Of a DNA stretch of 64,000 nucleotides, positions 25,930-36,453 are shown piece after piece. The notes below the pieces were generated by a model. The model saw nothing but the letters and a program-made list of their open reading frames with translations. It was not told where the DNA came from and searched no databases. A program made the translations under genes and the position numbers. Every line of letters begins with the position of its first letter. Position 1 is the stretch's first letter. Source of the stretch: Paenibacillus barcinonensis. Lineage in GTDB: Bacteria > Bacillota > Bacilli > Paenibacillales > Paenibacillaceae. The stretch lies in contig NZ_QJSW01000004.1 in NCBI RefSeq assembly GCF_003217495.1, positions 248,001-312,000 of the forward strand, written 5' to 3'.

Positions 25930-25958
25930 ATTATATCATTTTATAGCATAAAAAGTAA
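25930..25958 (-). promoter_or_regulatory. Sigma-A promoter of the small secreted peptide
   Basis: On the minus strand TTACTT (complement of 25953-25958), 17 bases, TATAAT (complement of 25930-25935), giving a start about 20 bases before the coding sequence. Confidence 0.6.
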
Positions 25959-25996
25959 TATATTGGGATTTAAAAGATAGTGATTCTGTGAATGAG

Positions 25997-26031
25997 CCAC
26001 TGCGGAAGGAAAGTTCCGTAAGTGGTTTTTT
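25997..26031 (+). terminator. Intrinsic terminator upstream of RNase J
   Basis: CCACTGCGGAA pairs with TTCCGTAAGTGG (small internal bulge) and is followed by TTTTTT on the plus strand. Confidence 0.7.
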
Positions 26032-26152
26032 GGCGTACACGCTCACATGTGCATAACCAAGGCGTTTCTTTCCATACTAGGGATAGACAAGAAATGGAGA
26101 CTGGAAATAGACAACAAATCGAGGACTTCTATGTTAGGAGGATGAATGCACT

Positions 26153-27826
26153 TTGAAGCTGGCCCATAACAAACTGTATATCGCTGCACTTGGCGGTGTG
26201 AACGAGATCGGAAAGAATATGTATTTGATCCAGTACGATCAGGACATTGTTGTGATTGATTGTGGCTCCAAATTCCCTGATGAGACGATGCCAGGCATTG
26301 ATCTTATCATTCCAGATGTCACATATCTGCTCGAAAACCTCGAAAAGGTGAAGGCTCTGGTTGTCACCCACGGACATGAAGACCATATCGGCGGGATACC
26401 TTATCTGTTAAAACAAATGAATATTCCCGTGTACGCCTCCAGACTGACATGTGGGCTGATCGAATTGAAGCTGAGAGAGCACAACCTACTGCGACAGACC
26501 GATCTGCATACCATTGATGCGAATTCCCGGTTAACGCTGGGTAGCATGGAGATATCTTTTTTTGCGACGAGTCACAGCATCCCGGATTGTCTGGGGATTT
26601 TTTTTCAGACGCCTGCGGGCAATGTTGTACATACCGGGGATTTCAAATTCGACATGTCTCCTGTGAACGGTCCATTTCCTGACTTGCACCGGATGGCCGA
26701 GATAGGCAAGCAGGGAGTGCATGTGCTTCTCTCGGAGAGTACGAATGCGGAAAGAGCAGGGTTTACCCCTTCGGAGCGTGTGGTTGGAGATCACATTCTG
26801 GATGCGTTTATCCGGGCCAAGCAAAAGGTATTCATCTCTACCTTTGCTTCTAATATCAGCAGAGTACAGCAGGTTGTGAACGCTGCATTTCAGACCGGGC
26901 GCAAGCTGGCGCTGTTGGGACGGAGTATGATTAACGTGGTGAGTGTGGCAAGTGAACTGGGATATCTGGATGTGCCAGAAGGGCTGTTAATTGAGGCAGC
27001 GGATTCTGGACAATTTCCGCGCGAGCAGGTTGTTGTGTTATGCACGGGAAGCCAGGGTGAAGCGATGGCGGCGTTGTCCCGGCTCGCTGCTGGCAAACAT
27101 CCGCAAGTCAGCATTGAATCTGGCGATACTGTAATTATTGCTGCGGGTGCTATTCCAGGGAATGAACGAAACCTGGCGCATGTGATTGACAACCTGTATG
27201 TACTGGGAGCACGTGTCATCTATGGCTCGAGTGGAGCAGCAGGCATGCATGTGTCAGGTCACGGCAGTCAGGAGGAACTGAAGCTGATGCTCACCTTGAT
27301 GAAACCGGATTATCTGGTTCCGATTCATGGTGAGTTCCGTATGCTGTATCAACACAGGCTGCTTGCTGAATCTGTCGGTATTGAACCAAGTCACGTCTTC
27401 ATTGTGAACAACGGAGAGATGGTGGAGTACAGGGATGGCGCAGCCTCCTTAGGTCCTAAAATCCCTTCAGGCAACAGTCTGGTCGATGGGCTGCTTATCG
27501 GTGATGTGGGCAATATTGTACTCAGGGATCGCAGGCAGCTATCGTCGGACGGTATGCTGGTCATCGTCACCACACTAAGCAAAACAGAGAAGCATATGGT
27601 TGCTCCCCCCGAGATTATCTCTAGAGGATTTGTGTTTGTAAAGGATTCAGAGCAATTCATGAAGGAGCTTCATGAGCGGGTGATCAGCCGAATGGAAGAA
27701 TTGACGGGTGCTGGCATGAATCAGTGGAATGTGATCAAACGTAAGCTGAAGGACGAGATCGGTCATTATATTTACGCGCAAACGAAACGCAGACCGATGA
27801 TCCTGCCAATTATTATTGAGGTTTGA
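26153..27826 (+). CDS. rnj: Ribonuclease J
   Basis: 557 residues of the beta-CASP metallo-beta-lactamase family. The metal motif HGHEDH (residues 73-78) and the further ligands in GNVVHTGDFKFD and VPIHGEFRM are intact, and the beta-CASP region carries LSESTNAE and GRSM. Length and ends agree with RNase J1/J2 of Bacillus, which carry out 5'-3' exonuclease and endonuclease RNA decay and maturation. It starts at TTG 26153, with AGGAGG 11 bases upstream. It could be a J2 or an extra J paralogue; the sequence alone does not tell me which. Monocistronic, terminator at 27836. Confidence 0.9.
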   Translation: MKLAHNKLYIAALGGVNEIGKNMYLIQYDQDIVVIDCGSKFPDETMPGIDLIIPDVTYLLENLEKVKALVVTHGHEDHIGGIPYLLKQMNIPVYASRLTCGLIELKLREHNLLRQTDLHTIDANSRLTLGSMEISFFATSHSIPDCLGIFFQTPAGNVVHTGDFKFDMSPVNGPFPDLHRMAEIGKQGVHVLLSESTNAERAGFTPSERVVGDHILDAFIRAKQKVFISTFASNISRVQQVVNAAFQTGRKLALLGRSMINVVSVASELGYLDVPEGLLIEAADSGQFPREQVVVLCTGSQGEAMAALSRLAAGKHPQVSIESGDTVIIAAGAIPGNERNLAHVIDNLYVLGARVIYGSSGAAGMHVSGHGSQEELKLMLTLMKPDYLVPIHGEFRMLYQHRLLAESVGIEPSHVFIVNNGEMVEYRDGAASLGPKIPSGNSLVDGLLIGDVGNIVLRDRRQLSSDGMLVIVTTLSKTEKHMVAPPEIISRGFVFVKDSEQFMKELHERVISRMEELTGAGMNQWNVIKRKLKDEIGHYIYAQTKRRPMILPIIIEV

Positions 27827-27835
27827 CAACTGTGC

Positions 27836-27894
27836 AAGCCCGGTATCCGATGGGGCACAATGCTGTGTGAACCTTGGCATATGCCGGGCTTTTG
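27836..27894 (+). terminator. Intrinsic terminator after RNase J
   Basis: AAGCCCGG (27836-27843) pairs with CCGGGCTT (27884-27891) around a 40-base loop with inner pairing; a short T run follows. Confidence 0.7.
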
Positions 27895-27985
27895 GGTATA
27901 AGATTCTTGTTCGTATTCGCTGAGCCTTGTGATTCGCGTTATAATACATATATGAACAATTATATAGACCCAGAGGAGTTTCTTG

Positions 27986-28969
27986 ATGAATAAAACGATT
28001 GCGGATATCGCTCAGATGGCAGGTGTGGCGAAGAGCACCGTGTCCCGTTTCCTAAATGGCGGCTCGGTTAGTGAGAATACCCGCCAGAAAATTGAGCGTA
28101 TCATTAAACAATACAATTATGTTCCGAATACCTTTGCACGAAGTCTGAAAGCGAAAAAAACGAGTATTATCGGTACGGTTGTTCCGCGTCTCGATTCGTA
28201 TGCAACATCCCAGACTTTGATGGGCATTGATGAGGAATTGAGACAGCTCCACTATCAGATGCTCATTGCCAATACAAGTCAGGACATGCAGCGCGAGATT
28301 GATGCCATTTATGATTTTGCCAGACAAAAGGTGTCAGGAATTATTCTGCTGGCGGCTGAAATCACCGATGCTCATTTGAAAGCTATTGAGGACATTCAAA
28401 TTCCGGTATTACTCGTGGGACAGCAGCACGAATCGCTGCACAGTCTGATTCATCACGATGATCAGGCTGGTTATGTCATGGGCAAACACGTCATTGAACA
28501 GGGACACCGGGACATCGTTTACCTCGGAGTTAGCGAGAAAGACCAAGCTGTAGGTATACATCGCAAACGTGGATTTCAGCGTGCTATTGCCGAGTGCAAT
28601 GACTGTAACGTTAGATATTATGAGACCAGCTTTAAGATGTCAGAAGCAGTCGTAACGGCCGAGAATATTTTGGGAAAAAACATGCCTACGCTGATCGTCG
28701 CAGCGACAGACAATATTGCAATGGGCGTAATGAAAACAGCATTTTCTCGGAGCATTTCAATTCCGCAGCAGTTATCGGTGACAGGGTTCGGTGATTATGA
28801 TATTACGGAGATGATTCATCCAACACTGACTACGGTGAAATATCATTATTCCCAGGCAGGAAAGCTTGCGGCAGGTCACATTAGCCAGCTTGTAGAAGGG
28901 CAGAGCGTGAGACTGAAGACGATTCTGGATGTTGAACTGATTTCCCGAGAAAGCGTTGACAAATTATAA
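27986..28969 (+). CDS. scrR: LacI family repressor of the sucrose genes (ScrR/SacR-like)
   Basis: 327 residues from ATG 27986 (GAGGAG upstream). N-terminal LacI helix-turn-helix TIADIAQMAGVAKSTVSRFLN, hinge, and a periplasmic-binding-protein-like effector domain (SIIGTVVPRLDSYATSQTLMGID onward; SVTGFGDYDITEMIHPTLTTV near the end). It directly precedes the GH32 and sucrose PTS genes, with two GAACCGGTTC palindromes between, the usual operator type for LacI proteins. Expected role: repression of sucrose uptake and cleavage, relieved by a sucrose or fructose derivative. Symbol is by context. Confidence 0.85.
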   Translation: MNKTIADIAQMAGVAKSTVSRFLNGGSVSENTRQKIERIIKQYNYVPNTFARSLKAKKTSIIGTVVPRLDSYATSQTLMGIDEELRQLHYQMLIANTSQDMQREIDAIYDFARQKVSGIILLAAEITDAHLKAIEDIQIPVLLVGQQHESLHSLIHHDDQAGYVMGKHVIEQGHRDIVYLGVSEKDQAVGIHRKRGFQRAIAECNDCNVRYYETSFKMSEAVVTAENILGKNMPTLIVAATDNIAMGVMKTAFSRSISIPQQLSVTGFGDYDITEMIHPTLTTVKYHYSQAGKLAAGHISQLVEGQSVRLKTILDVELISRESVDKL

Positions 28970-28994
28970 AATGATCCTTTATGATAATTCCATC

Positions 28995-29004
28995 GAACCG
29001 GTTC
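28995..29004. promoter_or_regulatory. LacI-type operator O1
   Basis: GAACCGGTTC, a perfect palindrome just after the stop of the LacI gene, embedded in CGAACCGGTTCCA. Confidence 0.8.
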
Positions 29005-29082
29005 CAAAACATCCTCTGAATCTGAAATGAGGATAAAGGACAGCGGTAAGCATTGCATGGAATTATTTTTTTTATCTTTTGT

Positions 29083-29094
29083 GGAACCGGTTCC
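29083..29094. promoter_or_regulatory. LacI-type operator O2
   Basis: GGAACCGGTTCC, a perfect 12-base palindrome 50 bases before the GH32 start. Its centre is 89 bases from that of O1, suitable for looping by a LacI tetramer or dimer pair. Confidence 0.85.
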
Positions 29095-29143
29095 TTTCGA
29101 GGGGCTTATGATTTTGCAGCATGAATGGAGATTGAGATGACAT

Positions 29144-30619
29144 ATGAAAATGACTAGATCGCAGCTCTATCGGCGGATTGAGCAGGCCGAGCCTGGAGAA
29201 ATAGCAAAGCTTGAGATGCAGATTGCAGTATGTCCCTGGAGACAAAGCTACCACATTCAGCCTGTCACGGGTCTGCTTAATGATCCTAACGGATTTTCTT
29301 ATTACAACGGTTACTATCATCTGTTCTATCAATGGTTTCCACTTGGCACAGAGCATGGCATGAAGTATTGGTACCATACCCGTTCACGCAATTTGGTCGA
29401 TTGGGAGAATATCGGTATTGCAATTGAGCCAGGGGGCCGCTATGACTCTCATGGTGCGTATTCAGGCAGTGCGGTGGAGAAGGACGGCAGGTTGAACATG
29501 ATTTATACCGGCAACACGCGGGATGAAAATTGGATCAGACATCCGTATCAGTGCTTGGCGGTTATGGATGAGGAGAATGTCGTCACCAAATATGAGCAAC
29601 CTGTCATTCGTGAAGTACCCTCTGGATATACGGAGCATTTCCGAGATCCCAAGGTGTGGCAGCGTGGAGATGCTTATTATTGTGTAATTGGAGCTCAGCG
29701 TACGGATAAGACGGGATGTACAGTGCTCTATCGCTCGGTTGATCTGAAGCAGTGGCAGTTTCTTGGCGAGATCAATACGAGATATCCAGCTTTGGGATAC
29801 ATGTGGGAATGCCCGGACTATATAGAACTGGATGGGCAAGGAGTACTGATCTTCTCACCACAGGGCATTCAGGCGGAGGAAGATTTATACCAGAACATTT
29901 ATCAATCCGGGTACCTCATGGGACCGCCTTTGAATTTGGAAACGAGAGCTTTTGCCCATGGTGATTTTCAAGAGCTGGACCGTGGCTTTGACTTCTATGC
30001 TCCACAAACGATGCTTTCACCTGATGGCAGACGAATATTGGTAGCGTGGATGGGACTTCCCGATCTGGCATATCCCACCGATAACAGTGGCTGGGCGCAC
30101 TGTATAACGATACCGCGGCAATTGTCCATTCAAGATAACAAGCTGATCCAGCAGCCTGTTGCAGAAATGGAACAGCTTCGCAGAGAGAAACAGGGAATCT
30201 CGGCGAAGGTTAGGCTTGACGATGAGTGCAAGGCTGTCGCACATTTTCACGGTATCACGTATGAACTTGAATGCGAGATTCAACTGAAGGGTGCAGAACG
30301 CATTGGGATCGAATTCCGGGCGAGCGCTACAGAAAAAACAGTCATTCAGTATAATCGGCTGCAGCACAAGCTGATATTGGATCGCAGTCAATCGGGAGCA
30401 GCGCTGTCCGAAGCCAATGGAACGATTCGTCAATGTACGCTGAAGGCTGATGTAATTCAACTGCGTATGTTTGTAGATTCGTCCTCGGTTGAACTATTTG
30501 TCAACAACGGGCAAGAGGTGTTTACGAGCCGAATTTTTCCGAGCTGTGACAGTACGGATATTCGATTTTTTGCATACGGGGGAAGGGCTGAATTTTCAGC
30601 GGTCAAGTGGGATTATTAG
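29144..30619 (+). CDS. scrB: Sucrose-6-phosphate hydrolase (GH32)
   Basis: 491 residues. The GH32 catalytic triad is visible: the nucleophile in LLNDPNG (Asp47), the transition-state Asp in EHFRDPKVW, and the acid/base Glu in MWECPDYI. A C-terminal beta-sandwich domain follows (about 345-491; VDSSSVELFVNNGQEVFTSR). It cuts sucrose-6-phosphate delivered by the PTS into glucose-6-phosphate and fructose. It lies between LacI operators and the PTS gene (26-base gap), so scrB-scrA form one repressed operon. Confidence 0.92.
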   Translation: MKMTRSQLYRRIEQAEPGEIAKLEMQIAVCPWRQSYHIQPVTGLLNDPNGFSYYNGYYHLFYQWFPLGTEHGMKYWYHTRSRNLVDWENIGIAIEPGGRYDSHGAYSGSAVEKDGRLNMIYTGNTRDENWIRHPYQCLAVMDEENVVTKYEQPVIREVPSGYTEHFRDPKVWQRGDAYYCVIGAQRTDKTGCTVLYRSVDLKQWQFLGEINTRYPALGYMWECPDYIELDGQGVLIFSPQGIQAEEDLYQNIYQSGYLMGPPLNLETRAFAHGDFQELDRGFDFYAPQTMLSPDGRRILVAWMGLPDLAYPTDNSGWAHCITIPRQLSIQDNKLIQQPVAEMEQLRREKQGISAKVRLDDECKAVAHFHGITYELECEIQLKGAERIGIEFRASATEKTVIQYNRLQHKLILDRSQSGAALSEANGTIRQCTLKADVIQLRMFVDSSSVELFVNNGQEVFTSRIFPSCDSTDIRFFAYGGRAEFSAVKWDY

Positions 30620-30645
30620 ATTAACTGGGAGAGGAATGAGACAGC

Positions 30646-32610
30646 ATGTCGGACAATCAACGAATTGCTCAAGAGGTTATTCAGGCCATCGGGGGCAAAG
30701 ACAATATTGCTTCCTTTGCACACTGTGCGACACGACTTCGCATTATGGTGAAGGATAAAGAGCAGATTGATCAGAAGAAGGTCGAGAACATTGACAAGGT
30801 CAAGGGTGCTTTTTTCAATTCCGGGCAATATCAGATTATCTTCGGTACTGGAACAGTGAATCGAATCTTTGAAGAGGTTGAGAGGCTTGGCATTGAAGGA
30901 ACGTCGAAGGATGAGGTAAAGAGTCAGGGGAAAAAGGAAGGCAATGCGTTCCAGCGGGCTGTTCGCACGTTTGGCGACGTCTTTGTTCCAATTATTCCTG
31001 TGCTTGTTGCAACAGGGCTGTTTATGGGGCTGCGTGGGCTGCTTACACAAAATGAAATTCTGGCCTGGTTTGGTGCAACACCAGAGGATATATCACCAAA
31101 CTTCCTGCTCTTTACGCAGATTCTGACGGATACGGCATTTGCGTTCTTGCCTGCACTTGTCGCCTGGTCTGCATTCCGTGTATTCGGCGGAAGTCCCGTT
31201 CTCGGCATTGTGCTCGGCCTGATGCTGGTCAATCCAGCGCTGCCGAACGCTTATGCTGTAGCCGATGGCTCGGCACAGCCCTTGCATATGTTCGGGTTTA
31301 TCCCGGTTGTCGGATATCAAGGCTCGGTCCTGCCAGCATTTTTCGTCGGCTTGATCGGTGCAAAGTTTGAAAAGATGCTGCGCAGACGTGTACCAGAGGC
31401 ACTGGATTTGATTCTGACGCCATTTATTACGCTAACGGTTATGATTACACTTGGACTGTTTGCGATTGGTCCGGTATTTCACTCACTTGAAGAATGGGTG
31501 CTGCATGGCACAACAGCTGTGCTGGATTTACCTTTCGGCATCGCAGGTATTATTATCGGCTTTTTCCATCAGATTATCGTGGTTACGGGTGTGCATCATA
31601 TCTTCAACTTTCTGGAAATTCAATTGCTGGAGAAAACGGGGTTTAACCCGTTCAATGCCATTATTACGTGTGCTATGGCTGCACAAGGAGCAGCCTGTCT
31701 GGCTGTTGGTTTAAAAACGAAAAATACGAAGCTCAAAGCGCTTGCGCTGCCGTCCTCATTATCTGCATTTCTCGGGATCACTGAACCAGCGATCTTTGGT
31801 GTAAATCTGCGTTATATGAAACCGTTTGTAATGGGTCTGATCGGGGGCGCAGTGGGCGGCTTTATTGCATCGTTATTCCATCTGCAAGGAACGGGTATGG
31901 CTGTCACGGTCATCCCAGGGACCCTGCTGTATCTGAATAGTCAACTGCCTTTGTATATTGTGGCGAATGTTACAGCGATGGCCGTTGCCTTTGCACTGAC
32001 CTGGTTTTTTGGTTATACAGATCAACCCGTGGTAGAAGCATCCAGCGTCTCTGACAGCAGTGGAAAGAGCGCTCCTTCGGATGTTCAAACCCTTGGTGCA
32101 GTTCCGGGTAACGATACATCTCGTCCCAAGCTGAAACGGCTGGAGATCGCATCACCAGTCAACGGTACAATTGTTGCTTTGGAGCAGGTGCCTGACCCGG
32201 CGTTTTCGGAAAAACATATGGGAGAAGGCTTTGCCATAGAGCCATCAGAAGGTAAAGTGTATGCTCCGTTTGATGGTGTCGTTGCCCATATCATGGATAA
32301 GAGTAAACATGCTGTTATTTTGGAGCACGCGACAGGGGTGCAATTGTTGGTGCATGTTGGTATTAATACGGTTGGACTGAAAGGTAAGGGCTTTGTTGCC
32401 CATGTGAAAAGCGGAGACTCTGTGCTTGAGGGACAGCTATTAATTGAGTTTGATAGCGATATTATTCAGAGTGCCGGCCTGCCACAGATTACACCTGTCC
32501 TGATCCCGAACGGTAACGAAATGATTTCTTCGGTGAGAGCAATATCAAGCGGACATGTTAAAGCGAATGGAAAAAAAGTGGTGGAGGTAGAGTTTACCGA
32601 GCCGCAATAA
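30646..32610 (+). CDS. scrA: Sucrose-specific PTS permease EIIBCA
   Basis: 654 residues with three PTS domains: EIIB (about 1-90; phosphorylated Cys27 in HCATRLRI), EIIC (about 105-460; FFHQIIVVTGVHHIFNFLE and GITEPAIFGVNLRYMKP) and a C-terminal EIIA-Glc-type domain (about 500-654; LLVHVGINTVGLKGKGF carries the phosphorylated His). The EIIB/EIIC sequence resembles sucrose permeases (KGAFFNSGQYQIIFGTG) more than trehalose ones. Having its own EIIA it needs only HPr. It imports sucrose as sucrose-6-phosphate for ScrB. Confidence 0.9.
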   Translation: MSDNQRIAQEVIQAIGGKDNIASFAHCATRLRIMVKDKEQIDQKKVENIDKVKGAFFNSGQYQIIFGTGTVNRIFEEVERLGIEGTSKDEVKSQGKKEGNAFQRAVRTFGDVFVPIIPVLVATGLFMGLRGLLTQNEILAWFGATPEDISPNFLLFTQILTDTAFAFLPALVAWSAFRVFGGSPVLGIVLGLMLVNPALPNAYAVADGSAQPLHMFGFIPVVGYQGSVLPAFFVGLIGAKFEKMLRRRVPEALDLILTPFITLTVMITLGLFAIGPVFHSLEEWVLHGTTAVLDLPFGIAGIIIGFFHQIIVVTGVHHIFNFLEIQLLEKTGFNPFNAIITCAMAAQGAACLAVGLKTKNTKLKALALPSSLSAFLGITEPAIFGVNLRYMKPFVMGLIGGAVGGFIASLFHLQGTGMAVTVIPGTLLYLNSQLPLYIVANVTAMAVAFALTWFFGYTDQPVVEASSVSDSSGKSAPSDVQTLGAVPGNDTSRPKLKRLEIASPVNGTIVALEQVPDPAFSEKHMGEGFAIEPSEGKVYAPFDGVVAHIMDKSKHAVILEHATGVQLLVHVGINTVGLKGKGFVAHVKSGDSVLEGQLLIEFDSDIIQSAGLPQITPVLIPNGNEMISSVRAISSGHVKANGKKVVEVEFTEPQ

Positions 32611-32668
32611 CGTACAAATGAAGTGTATGAGACATGTCTCGATTAAACACCAGATTAGACAGAAGCAA

Positions 32669-32710
32669 GGAAAGCGATTGGAGATATCCTCCAGTCGTTT
32701 TCCTTTTTCT
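32669..32710 (+). terminator. Intrinsic terminator after scrA
   Basis: GGAAA-CG-TTGGAG pairs with CTCCA-CG-TTTTCC around a short loop, followed by TTTTT. It also lies close to the 3' end of the convergent catalase gene. Confidence 0.65.
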
Positions 32711-32729
32711 TTTTCTTATTCTTTTGTGA

Positions 32730-33629
32730 TTAGAGTCCTGCACTTCGTTTCAGACGTTCTGCGATCTGTAAAAAATCCTCTGGGGATATGCCGGGAGCGA
32801 ATTCCTCCGGCAGGTCTGGAAGCTCGGGAATCGGCCCGCTGTAACCCGGTAAACCCGCAAAGGCTTCCAGTTTACCGCCATCGGTAGGATGTACACCTTT
32901 CCAAATCTGGGCGATCTGCTGGTAATCCTTGTCACTGAACGTGTACAGCCGGCGCTGTTCACCCATCGCTTCCCATTTGTGTGTGGTGTCAAAGGCTTTG
33001 TTATCGAGAGAAGGGATCGGAATCAGCTTGGTTACATCTACGCCTGTTGCAATCTCCAGCGCTTTGGCATAAGCCAGAACGTGTACTCCGCCACGCACAA
33101 GCAGATAACCAGTCATCTCACGAGCTGTATTGTTGTCGGTCATCTCATATACTCTCATTTTGTGCGTTCTTGCCCCGCATTCCAGAAAAAAGTTATGCAG
33201 CAGATCGAGAATCAGGTTGCCGCTGCTAAACACATTCGAACCATCCCATGGTCTTCCCATGGAATCATAGGGCAGAGCCGTTTGTGCGGATTCTATGAAA
33301 TGTGAGGTCATTCGCAGATCCTTACCTACACGGAGAGGCGTGGTGTCCGGTGCACCCGGAGAAGTCGTGCCTTCAAGCATTAGATTGATCGTATTAGCAA
33401 CGAGTTCAACATGACCGAATTCTTCGGCCGTTATACTGGCGACAATATCATAGAAGGGACGCAGCTTGGACTTTCCTCTGAAGTTAAATGATTGATACAT
33501 GTAATTGTTCAGTGTGGACATCTCGCCAAATTTACCGCCTAGCAATTCCTGTACTGCACTAGCACCATTGGGGTCTGGATTTTTCGAAATGGGCAGCTCA
33601 ATGGCAAGGCGGTCTACACGTTTAAACAT
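32730..33629 (-). CDS. Manganese catalase
   Basis: 299 residues from ATG 33629, after GAGGAGG; the longer frame from 33692 lacks a ribosome site and the typical family start MFKRVDRLAIELP is at 33629. Ferritin-like four-helix core with Glu/His ligands in GGKFGEMSTLNNYMYQS, ITAEEFGHVELV and LDLLHNFFLECGARTHKM / RGGVHVLAYAKALE. Similar to YdbD/YjqC of B. subtilis and spore-coat CotJC-like proteins. It breaks down hydrogen peroxide using a dimanganese site. Monocistronic on the minus strand. Confidence 0.9.
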   Translation of the reverse strand: MFKRVDRLAIELPISKNPDPNGASAVQELLGGKFGEMSTLNNYMYQSFNFRGKSKLRPFYDIVASITAEEFGHVELVANTINLMLEGTTSPGAPDTTPLRVGKDLRMTSHFIESAQTALPYDSMGRPWDGSNVFSSGNLILDLLHNFFLECGARTHKMRVYEMTDNNTAREMTGYLLVRGGVHVLAYAKALEIATGVDVTKLIPIPSLDNKAFDTTHKWEAMGEQRRLYTFSDKDYQQIAQIWKGVHPTDGGKLEAFAGLPGYSGPIPELPDLPEEFAPGISPEDFLQIAERLKRSAGL

Positions 33630-33801
33630 GTCAAATTCCTCCTCAACTCTCATTACTGTAAAGGTATGAAAGCTGACTTGTACGTTATTCAATGTTTAAT
33701 TGTTATGGAGAAATGGGTGCTTATTGCTTGGGTTTATTTTATATTTATAGTTGAAGCATTGGATTCAAGGCAAACGATGGCGACACAGGAGGGTACATAT
33801 C

Positions 33802-34629
33802 ATGAAACTGGATGCACATCAACATTTCTGGAATTATAATGTCCGCGAGTATGGATGGATCGGAGAAGAGATGAGTGTGATCAGGCGCTCATTTCTACCG
33901 GAAGATCTGGAGCCAATCCTCACAGAGGCCGGAGTATCCGGCTGTGTAGCTGTGCAGGCACGGCAAAATCTGGAGGAAACCGAGTGGCTACTGGAGCTGG
34001 CGGATAAACATGAGTTCATTCAAGGCGTTGTGGGCTGGGTAGACTTATGTTCGGAGGATGCTGCTGCTCAATTGGCGAGGTATGCCTCTAACCCTTGGTT
34101 GAAGGGTGTCCGTCATGTCATACAGGATGAGCCGGATGTGAAGTTTGTACTGCGTGAGGATTTTCAGAGTGGAATTGCACTTCTTGAGCAACATAATCTG
34201 GCCTATGATCTGCTCGTATCCAAGGAGCAGCTGCCTTATACCGCGGAGCTGGTACATAAATTTCCACGACAGCGTTTTGTCATTGATCACCTGGCTAAAC
34301 CTGATATCAAAGCCGGTATTCAGTCCCCGTGGAAGGAAGCGATAGAAGCAGTTGCAGTACATCCAAATGTACATTGCAAGTTGTCTGGTATGGTAACCGA
34401 AGCAAACTGGAACACGTGGACACAAGAAGATGTTACACCTTATCTGGATACGGTTCTGCGAGCATTCGGACCAGAGCGGGTAATGTATGGTTCGGACTGG
34501 CCTGTATGCACAGTGGCCGGGACATATACTCAGGTACACAACTTGCTTCAGACGCATGTTAACACGTTGTCAGCAGCAGAGAAGCAGATGATTTTTGGTG
34601 ATAATTGTGCAGCTTTCTATGGTCTGTGA
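33802..34629 (+). CDS. Amidohydrolase family lactonase (L-fuconolactonase/rhamnonolactonase-like)
   Basis: 275 residues from ATG 33802, after CAGGAGGG; the longer frame from 33751 is not needed. A TIM-barrel amidohydrolase with the N-terminal motif DAHQHFW, a central VIDHLAKPDI and the C-terminal YGSDWPVC with the catalytic Asp. These features mark the COG3618 group, whose known members hydrolyse sugar lactones such as L-fucono-1,5-lactone or L-rhamnono-1,4-lactone. No dehydrogenase of a lactone pathway is nearby, and the rhamnose genes of this window use the isomerase route, so the substrate is open. Confidence 0.8.
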   Translation: MKLDAHQHFWNYNVREYGWIGEEMSVIRRSFLPEDLEPILTEAGVSGCVAVQARQNLEETEWLLELADKHEFIQGVVGWVDLCSEDAAAQLARYASNPWLKGVRHVIQDEPDVKFVLREDFQSGIALLEQHNLAYDLLVSKEQLPYTAELVHKFPRQRFVIDHLAKPDIKAGIQSPWKEAIEAVAVHPNVHCKLSGMVTEANWNTWTQEDVTPYLDTVLRAFGPERVMYGSDWPVCTVAGTYTQVHNLLQTHVNTLSAAEKQMIFGDNCAAFYGL

Positions 34630-34664
34630 ACAGGGGAGAATGCCTCTGTGCATGACTTGTGATG

Positions 34665-34693
34665 TTGACAGATTTCCTGTTTCTTGGTAAAGT
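34665..34693 (+). promoter_or_regulatory. Candidate promoter of the bglH leader
   Basis: TTGACA (34665-34670), 17 bases, TAAAGT (34688-34693). The -10 overlaps the palindrome GGTAAAGTTTTACC (34686-34699), a possible operator. An alternative pair is TTGGTA (34684-34689), 17 bases, CATAAT (34707-34712). Confidence 0.5.
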
Positions 34694-34719
34694 TTTACCC
34701 AATCCGCATAATGTAGTCT

Positions 34720-34747
34720 GGGAATGTTACCGAATACGGGCATAACC
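34720..34747 (+). promoter_or_regulatory. Variant RAT (antiterminator RNA) upstream of bglH
   Basis: GGGAATGTTACCG...CGGGCATAACC has the same layout as the two clear LicT targets at 36454 and 37512 (GGGATTGTTACT...AGGCAAAACC). Two positions differ, T to A on the 5' side and A to T on the 3' side, which looks like a flipped base pair. Its end overlaps the terminator that follows. Confidence 0.6.
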
Positions 34748-34800
34748 TGAGCTGGCTTGTGATACATGTCAAAGTGTATACAGGCTGGTTCGGGTTTTTT
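34744..34800 (+). terminator. Leader terminator of bglH
   Basis: AACCTGA (34744-34750) pairs with TTCGGGTT (34789-34796), with GCTTGTGATACA/TGTATACAGGC pairing inside, followed by TTTTTT. Sharing AACC with the RAT makes the two structures exclusive. Confidence 0.75.
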
Positions 34801-34824
34801 CTATTTACCTAGTGATACAGCTGA

Positions 34825-36318
<1,494 letters not shown>

Positions 36319-36394
36319 TCTGTGACGTAAACATCTGTAGGTTGCTCCACATCGGAAGTTGCATGGATCCATGTAACTTCTTGATGTCTGCTCA

Positions 36395-36410
36395 TTGAAA
36401 GCGTTGACAT
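36395..36410 (+). promoter_or_regulatory. cre site (CcpA) at the licT promoter
   Basis: TTGAAAGCGTTGACAT matches WTGNNARCGNWWWCAW at all but one position and overlaps the -35 box of the promoter, a position that gives catabolite repression. Confidence 0.75.
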
Positions 36411-36432
36411 CTATTGCGGTTCAAGGTATACT
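36404..36432 (+). promoter_or_regulatory. Sigma-A promoter of licT
   Basis: TTGACA (36404-36409), 17 bases, TATACT (36427-36432). Transcription would begin near 36439, ahead of the RAT element. Confidence 0.8.
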
Positions 36433-36453
36433 TGACGCAAATATATCGTTTCT

